Positions 51,606-62,000 of a stretch of 64,000 bases of DNA are shown here, in pieces. A program made the translations under genes and the position numbers. The notes under the pieces were generated by a model. It did not search any database, was not told where the DNA came from, and saw only the letters and a list, made by a program, of their open reading frames with translations. This stretch comes from Muricea muricata. Lineage: Eukaryota > Cnidaria > Anthozoa > Malacalcyonacea > Plexauridae. Where the stretch lies: NCBI GenBank assembly GCA_963855995.1, contig OY979721.1:6055195-6119194 (forward strand). Reading direction: 5' to 3'. Positions within the stretch are counted from its first letter, which is position 1. Every line of letters begins with the position of its first letter.

Positions 51606-53694
51606 GAGCGTAAAAACATGCTCAAATCACCAACTAAAAATCGCCGTTTTAAATCGATCAGGGCGACGTTTTAGAGCTTAAAATGAGGTTTTCAGGGCAA
51701 AAGTGAACGAGTTGAGCGCAATGATGTACTGCAATCACGGACCTAACCCAGACCTTCTAAATGGAAATAGCAGAAGTTAGCAAGTCGGGAATCATGTTTT
51801 CGGCGCTCAAACCATCGAGATGAGCGAAAAAACACGTTGACATGAGAAACCTATAACTTGCTTGTAGACTGAAAAGAAACGATCTTAGAACCATCAAAAT
51901 CGTGTTTTAAGCGTTCTAGAAGCGATTTGAGCGTAAAAACATGCTCAAATCACCAATAAAAAATCGCCGTTTTAAATCGATCAGGGCGACGTTTTAGAGC
52001 TTAAAATGAAGTTTTCAGTGTTAAGTGAACGAGTTTAGCGCAATGATGTACTGAAATCACGGACTTAAAAGAGACCTTCTAAATGGAAATAGCAGAAGTT
52101 AGCAAGTCGGGAATCATGTTTTCGGCGCTCAAACCATCGAGATGAGCGAAATAACACGTTGACAAGAGAAACCTATAACTTGCTTGTAAACTAAAAAGAA
52201 ACGATCTTAGAACCATCAAAATCGTGTTTTAAGCGTTCTAGAAGCGATTTGAGCGTGAAAACATGCTCAAATAACCAACTTAAAATTGCCGTTTCAAATC
52301 GATCAGGGCGACGTTTTAGAGCTTAAAATGAGGTTTTCAGTGCTAAAGTGAACGAGTTGAGCGCAATGATGTACTGCAATCACGGACCTAAAAGAGACTT
52401 TCTAAATGGAAATTGCAGAACTTAGCAAGTCGGGAATCATGTTTTCGGCGCTCAAACCATCGACATGAGCGAAATAACACGTTGACATGAGAAACCTATA
52501 ACTTGCTTGTAGACTAAAAAGAAACGATCTTAGAACCATCAAAATTGCGTTTTAAGCGTTCTAGAAGCGATTTGAGCGTAAAAACATGCACAAATAACCA
52601 ACTAAAAATTGCCGTTTTAAATCGATCAGGGCAACGTTTTAGAGCTTGAAATGATGTTTTCAGTGCTAAAGTGAAAGAGTTGAGCGCAATGATGTACTGC
52701 AATCACGGACCTAAAAGAGACCTTCTAAATGGAAATAGCAGAAGTTAACAAGTCGGGAATCATGTTTTCGGCGCTCAAACCATTGAGATGAGCGAAATAA
52801 CACGTTGACAACAGAAACCTATAACTTGCTTGTAAACTGAAAAGAAACGATCTTAGAACCATCAAAATCACGTTTTAGGCGTTCTAGAAGCGATTTGAGC
52901 GTAAAAACATGCTCAAATAACCAACTAAAAATTGCCGTTTTAAATCGATCAGGGCGACGTTTTAGAGCTTAAAATGAGGTTTTCAGTGCTAATGTGAACG
53001 AGTTGAGCGCAATGATGTACTGCAATCACGGACCTAAAAGAGACTTTCTAAATGGAAATTGCAGAACTTAGCAAGTCGGGAATCATGTTTTCGGCGCTCA
53101 AACCATCGACAAGAGCAAAAAACACGTTGACATTAAAAACCTATAACTTGCTTGTAGACTGAAAAGAAACGATCTTAGAACCATCAAAATTGCGTTTTAA
53201 GCCTTCTAGAAGCGATTTAAGCGTAAAAACATGCTCAAATCACCAACTAAAAATCGCCGTTAAAATCGATCAGGGCGACGTTTTAGAGCTTAAAATGCAG
53301 TTTTCAGTGCCAAAGTGAACGAGTTGAGCGCAATGATGTACTGCAATCACGGACTTAAAAGAGACCTTCTAAATGGAAATAGCAGAAGTTAGCAAGTCGG
53401 GAATCATGTTTTCGGCGCTCAAACCATCGAGATGAGCGAAATAACACGTTGACAAGAGAAACCTATAACTTGCTTGTAAACTGAAAAGAAACGATCTTAG
53501 AACCATCAAAATCACGTTTTAGGCGTTCTAGAAGCGATTTGAGCGTAAAAACATGCTCAAATAACCAACTAAAAATTGCCGTTTTAAATCGATCAGGGCG
53601 ACGTTTTAGAGCTTAAAATGAGGTTTTCAGTGCTAATGTGAACGAGTTGAGCGCAATGATGTACTGCAATCACGGACCTAAAAGAGACTTTCTA
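51606..53694. repeat. Transition monomers after the 16-mer HOR
   Basis: About 6.5 monomers of mixed class. They begin with a CAGGGCAAAAG/AACCCAGACC/GCGAAAAAACACG monomer (51.7 kb) and a GAAGTTTTCAG/TACTGAAATC monomer. This series recurs in very similar order at 56.85-57.7 kb. Single-base deletions lie near 52,020 (CAGTGTTAAGTG), 53,113 (GCAAAAAACACG) and 53,259 (CCGTTAAAATCG), an unusually dense cluster. A monomer near 52.6 kb with GCTTGAAATGATG and GTGAAAGAG resembles the second monomer of the window (324-646). Confidence 0.75.
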
Positions 53695-56275
53695 AATGGA
53701 AATAGCAGAACTTAGCAAGTCGGGAATCATGTTTTCGGCGCTCAAACCATCGACAAGAGCAAAATAACACGTTGACATTAAAAACCTATAACTTGCTTGT
53801 AGACTGAAAAGAAACGATCTTAGAACCATCAAAATTGAGTTTTAAGCGTTCTAGAAATGATTTGAGCGTAAAAACATGCTCAAATCACCAACTAAAAATC
53901 GCCGTTTTAAATCGATCAGGGCGACGTTTTAGAGCTTAAAATGATGTTTTCAGTGCTAAAGTGAACGAGTTGAGCGCAATGATGTACTGCAATCACGGAC
54001 TTAAAAGAGACCTTCTAAATGGAAATAGCAGAAGTTAGCAAGTCGGGAATCAGGTTTTCGGCGCTCAAACCATCGAGATGAGCGAAATAACACGTTGACA
54101 AGAAAAACCTATAACTTGCTTGTAAACTGAAAAGAAACGATCTTAGAACCATCAAAATCACGTTTTAGGCGTTCTAGAAGCGATTTGAGCGTAAAAGCAT
54201 GCTCAAATAACCAACTAAAAATTGCCGTTTTAAATCGATCAGGGCGACGTTTTAGAGCTTAAAATGAGGTTTTCAGTGCTAATGTGAACGAGTTGAGCGC
54301 AATGATGTACTGCAATCACGGACCTAAAAGAGACTTTCTAAATGGAAATAGCAGAACTTAGCAAGTCGGGAATCATGTTTTCGGCGCTCAAACCATCGAC
54401 AAGAGCAAAATAACACGTTGACATTAAAAACCTATAACTTGCTTGTAGACTGAAAAGAAACGATCTTAGAACCATCAAATTGCGTTTTAAGCCTTCTAGA
54501 AGCGATTTCAGCGTAAAAACATGCTCAAATCACCAATAAAAAATCGCCGTTTTAAATCGATCAGGGCGACGTTTTAGAGCTTAAAATAAAGTTTTCAGTG
54601 CTAAAGTGAACGAGTTGAGCGCAATGATGTACTGAAATCACGGACTTAAAAGAGACCTTCTAAATGGAAATAGCAGAAGTTAGCAACTCGGGAATCATGT
54701 TTTCGGCGCTCAAACCATCGAGATGAGCGAAATAACACGTTGACAAGAGAAACCTATAACTTGCTTGTAAACTGAAAAGAAACGATCTTAGAACCATCAA
54801 AATCGTGTTTTAAGCGTTCTAGAAGCGATTTGAGCGTAAAAACATGCTCAAATAACCAACTTAAAATTGCCGTTTTAAATCGATCAGGGCGACGTTTTAG
54901 AGCTTAAAATGACGTTTTCAGTGCTAAAGTAAACGAGTTGAGCGCAATGATGTACTGCAATCACGGACCTAAAAGAGACTTTCTAAATGGAAATAGCAGA
55001 ACTTAGCAAGTCGGGAATCATGTTTTCGGCGCTCAAACCATCGACAAGAGCAAAATAACACGTTGACATTAAAAACCTATAACTTGCTTGTAGACTGAAA
55101 AGAAACGATCTTAGAACCATCAAAATTGAGTTTTAAGCGTTCTAGAAATGATTTGAGCGTAAAAACATGCTCAAATCACCAACTAAAAATCGCCGTTTTA
55201 AATCGATCAGGGCGACGTTTTAGAGCTTAAAATGATGTTTTCAGTGCTAAAGTGAACGAGTTGAGCGCAATGATGTACTGCAATCACGGACTTAAAAGAG
55301 ACCTTCTAAATGGAAATAGCAGAAGTTAGCAAGTCGGGAATCAGGTTTTCGGCGCTCAAACCATCGAGATGAGCGAAATAACACGTTGACAAGAAAAACC
55401 TATAACTTGCTTGTAAACTGAAAAGAAACGATCTTAGAACCATCAAAATCACGTTTTAGGCGTTCTAGAAGCGATTTGAGCGTAAAAGCATGCTCAAATA
55501 ACCAACTAAAAATTGCCGTTTTAAATCGATCAGGGCGACGTTTTAGAGCTTAAAATGAGGTTTTCAGTGCTAATGTGAACGAGTTGAGCGCAATGATGTA
55601 CTGCAATCACGGACCTAAAAGAGACTTTCTAAATGGAAATAGCAGAACTTAGCAAGTCGGGAATCATGTTTTCGGCGCTCAAACCATCGACAAGAGCAAA
55701 ATAACACGTTGACATTAAAAACCTATAACTTGCTTGTAGACTGAAAAGAAACGATCTTAGAACCATCAAATTGCGTTTTAAGCCTTCTAGAAGCGATTTC
55801 AGCGTAAAAACATGCTCAAATCACCAATAAAAAATCGCCGTTTTAAATCGATCAGGGCGACGTTTTAGAGCTTAAAATAAAGTTTTCAGTGCTAAAGTGA
55901 ACGAGTTGAGCGCAATGATGTACTGAAATCACGGACTTAAAAGAGACCTTCTAAATGGAAATAGCAGAAGTTAGCAAGTCGGGAATCATGTTTTCGGCGC
56001 TCAAACCATCGAGATGAGCGAAATAACACGTTGACAAGAGAAACCTATAACTTGCTTGTAAACTGAAAAGAAACGATCTTAGAACCATCAAAATCGTGTT
56101 TTAAGCGTTCTAGAAGCGATTTGAGCGTAAAAACATGCTCAAATAACCAACTTAAAATTGCCGTTTTAAATCGATCAGGGCGACGTTTTAGAGCTTAAAA
56201 TGACGTTTTCAGTGCTAAAGTAAACGAGTTGAGCGCAATGATGTACTGCAATCACGGACCTAAAAGAGACTTTCT
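53695..56275. repeat. Tandem tetramer derived from the 16-mer HOR
   Basis: Copies are at about 53,695-54,985 and 54,986-56,275. CTAGAAATG occurs at 53,851 and 55,142, an offset of 1,291 (4 x 323 minus the CCATCAAATTGCG deletion). Both copies have ATCAGGTTTTCGG, GTAAAAGCATGC, CCAATAAAAAATCG, AAAATAAAGTTTTC and AAAATGACGTTTTC. The series matches about 44.65-45.95 kb and 49.8-51.1 kb in the 16-mer, so this tetramer was cut from an ancestor of that HOR and amplified separately. Confidence 0.85.
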
Positions 56276-58424
56276 AAATGGAAATTGCAGAACTTAGCAT
56301 GTCGGGAATCATGTTTTCGGCGCTCAAACCATCGAGATGATAGGAATGACATGTTGAAATGAGAAACCTATAACTTGGTTGTAAACTGAAAAGAAACGAT
56401 CTTAGAACCATCAAAATCAGGTTTTAGGCGTTCTAGAAGCGATTTGAGCGTAAAAACAAGCTCAAATAACCAACTAAAAATTGCCGTTTTAAATCGATCA
56501 GGACGACGTTTTAGAGCTTAAAATGAGGTTTTCAGTGCTAATGTGAACGAGTTGAGCGCAATGATGTACTGCAATCACGGACCTAAAAGAAACTTTCTAA
56601 ATGGAAATAGCAGAACTTAGCAAGTCGGGAATCATGTTTTCGGTGCTCAAACCATCGACAAGAGCAAAATAACACGTTGACATTAAAAACCTATAACTTG
56701 CTTGTAGACTGAAAAGAAACGATCTTAGAACCATCAAAATTCCGTTATAAGCGTTCTAGAAGCGATTTGAGCGTAAAAACATGCTCAAATCACCAACTAA
56801 AAATCGCCGTTTTAAATCGATCAGGGCGACGTTTTAGAGCTTAAAATGAGGTTTTCAGGGCAAAAGTGAACGAGTTGAGCGCAATGATGTACTGCAATCA
56901 CGGACCTAACCCAGACCTTCTAAATGGAAATAGCAGAAATTAGCAAGTCGGGAATCATGTTTTCGGCGCTCAAACCATCGAGATAGCGAAAAAACACGTT
57001 GACATGAGAAACCTATAACTTGCTTGTAGACTGAAAAGAAACGATCTTAGAACCATCAAAATCGTGTTTTAAGCGTTCTAGAAGCGATTTAAGCGTAAAA
57101 ACATGCTCAAATCACCAATAAAAAATCGCCGTTTTAAATCGATCAGGGCGACGTTTTAGAGCTTAAAATGAAGTTTTCAGTGCTAAAGTGAACGAGTTGA
57201 GCGCAATGATGTACTGAAATCACGGACTTAAAAGAGACCTTCTAAATGGAAATAGCAGAAGTTAGCAAGTCGGGAATCATGTTTTCGGCGCTCAAACCAT
57301 CGAGATGAGCGAAATAACACGTTGACAAGAGAAACCTATAACTTGCTTGTAAACTAAAAAGAAACGATCTTAGAACCATCAAAATCGTGTTTTAAGCGTT
57401 CTAGAAGCGATTTGAGCGTGAAAACATGCTCAAATAACCAACTTAAAATTGCCGTTTCAAATCGATCAGGGCGACGTTTTAGAGCTTAAAATGAGGTTTT
57501 CAGTGCTAAAGTGAACGAGTTGAGCGCAATGATGTACTGCAATCACGGACCTAAAAGAGACTTTCTAAATGGAAATTGCAGAACTTAGCAAGTCGGGAAT
57601 CATGTTTTCGGCGCTCAAACCATCGACATGAGCGAAATAACACGTTGACATGAGAAACCTATAACTTGCTTGTAGACTGAAAAGAAACGATCTTAGAACC
57701 ATCAAAATCGTGTTTTAAGCGTTCTAGAAGCGATTTAAGCGTAAAAACATGCTCAAATCACCAACTAAAAATCGCCGTTTTAAATCGATCAGGGCGACGT
57801 TTTAGAGCTTAAAATGAGGTTTTCAGATCAAAAGTGAACGAGTTGAGCGCAATGATGTACTGCAATCACGGACCTAACCCAGACCTTCTAAATGGAAATA
57901 GCAGAAGTTAGCAAGTCGGGAATCATGTTTTCGGCGCTCAAACCATCGAGATAGCGAAAAAACACGTTGACATGAGAAACCTATAACTTGCTTGTAGACT
58001 GAAAAGAAACGATCTTAAAACCATCAAAATCGTTATTTAAGCGTTCTAGAAGCGATTTAAGCGTAAAAACATGCTCAAATCACCAATAAAAAATCGCCGT
58101 TTTAAATCGATCAGGGCGACGTTTTAGAGCTTAAAATGAAGTTTTCAGTGCTAAAGTGAACGAGTTGAGCGCAATGATGTACTGAAATCACGGACTTAAA
58201 AGAGACCTTCTAAATGGAAATAGCAGAAGTTAGCAAGTCGGGAATCATGTTTTCGGCGCTAAAACCATCGAGATGAGCGAAATAACACGTTGACAAGAGA
58301 AACCTATAACTTGCTTGTAAACTAAAAAGAAACGATCTTAGAACCATCAAAATCGTGTTTTAAGCGTTCTAGAAGCGATTTGAGCGTGAAAACATGCTCA
58401 AATAACCAACTTAAAATTGCCGTT
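56276..58424. repeat. End of a 16-mer fragment, then a tandem trimer (968-bp offset)
   Basis: 56,276-56,750 still follows the 16-mer (AAACAAGCTC, GGACGACG, AAGAAACTTTC, CGGTGCTC). It ends with an unusual ATTCCGTTATAAGCG word near 56,738. A trimer starting at 56,851 restarts at 57,819 (968 bp). It has CAGGGCAAAAG or CAGATCAAAAG, then AACCCAGACC, then the GAGATAGCG single-base deletion, then a GAAGTTTTCAG monomer with GTAAACTAAAAAG. The second copy is partial and ends near 58,424. Confidence 0.8.
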
Positions 58425-61400
58425 GTAAATCGATCAGGGCGACGTTTTAGAGCTTAAAATGAGGTTGTCAGTGCTAATGTGAACGAGTTGAGCGCAATGA
58501 TGTACTGCAATCACGGACCTAAAAGAGACTTTCTAAATGGAAATTGCAGAACTTACCAAGTCGGGAATCATGTTTTCGGCGCTCAAACCATCGACATGAG
58601 CGAAATAACACGTTTACATAAGAAACCTATAACTTGCTTGTAGACTGAAAAGAAACGATCTTAGAACCATCAAAATAGCGTTTTAAGCCTTCTAGAAGCG
58701 ATTTGAGCGTAAAAACATGCTCAAATCACCAACTAAAAATCGCCGTTTTAAATCGATCAGGGCGACGTTTTAGAGCTTAAAATGAGGTTTTCAGTGCTAA
58801 AGTGAACGAGTTGAGCGCAATGATGTACTGCAATCACGGACTTAAAAGAGACCTTCTAAATGGAAATAGCAGAAGTTAGCAAGTCGGGAATCATGTTTTC
58901 GGCGCTCAAACCATCGAGATGAGCGAAATAACACGTTGACATAAGAAACCTATAACTTGCTTGTAGACTGAAAAGAAACGATCTTAGAACCATAAAAAAT
59001 GCGTTTTAAGCGTTCTAGAAGCGATTTGAGCGTAAAAATATGCTCAAATCACCAACTAAAAATCGCCGTTTTAAATCGATCAGGGCGACGTTTTAGAGCT
59101 TAAAATGATGTTTTCAGTAATAAAGTGAACGAGTTGAGCGCAATGATGTACTGCAATCACGGACTTAAAAGAGACCTTCTAAATGGAAATAGCAGAAGTT
59201 AGCAAGTCGGGAATCATGTTTTCGGCGCTCAAATTATCGAGATGAGCGAAATAACACGTTGACAAGAGAAACCTATAACTTGGTTGTAAACTGAAAAGAA
59301 ACGATCTTAGAACATCAAAATCACGTTTTAGGTGTTCTAGAAGCGATTTGAGCGTAAAAACATGCTCAAATAACCAACTAAAAATTGCCGTTTTAAATCG
59401 ATCAGGGCGACGTTTTAGAGCTTAAAATGAAGTTTTCAGTGCTAAAGTGAACGAGTTGAGCGCAATGATGTACTGCAATCACGGACTTAAAAGAGACCTT
59501 CTAAATGGAAATAGCAGAAGTTAGCAAGTCGGGAATCATGTTTTCGTCGCTCAAACCATCGAGATGAGCGAAATGACATGTTGAAATGAGAAACCTATAA
59601 CTTGGTTGTAAACTGAAAAGAAACGATCTTAGAACCATCAAAATCGTGTTTTAAGCGTTCTAGAAGCGATTTGAGCGTAAAAACATGCTCAAATAACCAA
59701 CTTAAAATTGCCGTTTTAAATCGATCAGGGCGACGTTTTAGAGCTTAAAATGAGGTTTTCAGTGCTAAAGTGAACGAGTTGAGCGCAATGATGTACTGCA
59801 ATCACGGACTTAAAAGAGACCTTCTAAATGGAAATAGCAGAAGTTAGCAAGTCGGGAATCATGTTTTCGGCGCTCAAACCATCGAGATGAGCGAAATAAC
59901 ACGTTGACAAGAGAAACCTATAACTTGCTTGTAAACTGAAAAGAAACGATCTTAGAACCATCAAAATCACGTTTTAGGCGTTCCAGAAGCGATTTGAGCG
60001 TAAAAACATGCTCAAACAACCAACTAAAAATTGCCGTTTTAAATCGATCAGGGCGACGTTTTAGAGCTTAAAATGAGGTTTTCAGTGCTAATGTGAACGA
60101 GTTGAGCGCAATGATGTACTGCAATCACGGACCTAAAAGAGACTTTCTAAATGGAAATTGCAGAACTTAGCAAGTCGGGAATCATGTTTTCGGCGCTCAA
60201 ACCATCGAGATGAGCGAAATAACACGTTGACATAAGAAACCTATAACTTGCTTGTAGACTGAAAAGAAACGATCTTAGAACCATAAAAAATGCGTTTTAA
60301 GCGTTCTAGAAGCGATTTGAGCGTAAAAATATGCTCAAATCACCAACTAAAAATCGCCGTTTTAAATCGATCAGGGCGACGTTTTAGAGCTTAAAATGAT
60401 GTTTTCAGTAATAAAGTGAACGAGTTGAGCGCAATGATGTACTGCAATCACGGACTTAAAAGAGACCTTCTAAATGGAAATAGCAGAAGTTAGCAAGTCG
60501 GGAATCATGTTTTCGGCGCTCAAATTATCGAGATGAGCGAAATAACACGTTGACAAGAGAAACCTATAACTTGGTTGTAAACTGAAAAGAAACGATCTTA
60601 GAACATCAAAATCACGTTTTAGGTGTTCTAGAAGCGATTTGAGCGTAAAAACATGCTCAAATAACCAACTAAAAATTGCCGTTTTAAATCGATCAGGGCG
60701 ACGTTTTAGAGCTTAAAATGAAGTTTTCAGTGCTAAAGTGAACGAGTTGAGCGCAATGATGTACTGCAATCACGGACTTAAAAGAGACATTCTAAATGGA
60801 AATAGCAGAAGTTAGCAAGTCGGGAATCATGTTTTCGTCGCTAAAACCATCGAGATGAGCGAAATGACATGTTGAAATGAGAAACCTATAACTTGGTTGT
60901 AAACTGAAAAGAAACGATCTTAGAACCATCAAAATCGTGTTTTAAGCGTTCTAGAAGCGATTTGAGCGTAAAAACATGCTCAAATAACCAACTTAAAATT
61001 GCCGTTTTAAATCGATCAGGGCGACGTTTTAGAGCTTAAAATGAGGTTTTCAGTGCTAAAGTGAACGAGTTAAGCGAAATGATGTACTGTAATCACGGAC
61101 CTAAAAGAGACTTTCTAAATGGAAATTGCAGAACTTAGCAAGTCGGGAATCATGTTTTCGTCGCTCAAACCATCGAGATGAGCGAAATGACATGTTGAAA
61201 TGAGAAACCTATAACTTGGTTGTAAACTGAAAAGAAACGATCTTAGAACCCTCAAAATCACGTTTTAGGTGTTCTAGAAGCGATTTGAGCGTAAAAACAT
61301 GCTCAAATAACCAACTAAAAATTGCCGTTTTAAATCGATCAGGGCGACGTTTTAGAGCTTAAAATGAAGTTTTCAGTGCTAAAGTGAACGAGTTGAGCGC

Positions 61401-62000
61401 AATGATGTACTGCAATCACGGACTTAAAAGAGACCTTCTAAATGGAAATAGCAGAAGTTAGCAAGTCGGGAATCATGTTTTCGGCGCTCAAACCATCGAG
61501 ATGAGCGAAATAACACGTTGACAAGAGAAACCTATAACTTGCTTGTAAACTGAAAAGAAACGATCTTAGAACCATCAAAATCGTGTTTTAAGCGTTCTAG
61601 AAGCGATTTGAGCGTAAAAACATGCTCAAATAACCAACTTAAAATTGCCGTTTTAAATCGATCAGGGCGACGTTTTAGAGCTTAAAATGAGGTTTTCAGT
61701 GCTAAAGTGAACGAGTTGAGCGCAATGATGTACTGCAATCACGGACTTAAAAGAGACCTTCTAAATGGAAATAGCAGAAGTTAGCAAGTCGGGAATCATG
61801 TTTTCGGCGCTCAAACCATCGAGATGAGCGAAATAACACGTTGACAAGAGAAACCTATAACTTGCTTGTAAACTGAAAAGAAACGATCTTAGAACCATCA
61901 AAATCACGTTTTAGGCGTTCCAGAAGCGATTTGAGCGTAAAAACATGCTCAAATAACCAACTAAAAATTGCCGTTTTAAATCGATCAGGGCGACGTTTTA
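58425..62000. repeat. Tetramer HOR (1,291-bp offset) and a 6-monomer echo
   Basis: A GTTGTCAG/CTTACCAAG monomer (58,463) of the octamer family opens the zone. Then about 58,876-60,166 repeats at 60,167-61,067: CAGTAATAAAG at 59,116 and 60,407, CATAAAAAATGCG, CAAATTATCGAG, GAACATCAAAATC (single-base deletion) and TTTTAGGTGTTC. From about 61,260 the array steps back, and TTCCAGAAGC at 59,981 is repeated at 61,918 (1,937 bp, 6 monomers minus one base). No non-satellite sequence is present. Confidence 0.8.

Noticed and set aside
52514-52702. 62-codon minus-strand open frame
   Set aside because: A chance open stretch within satellite monomers, not conserved in the other copies.
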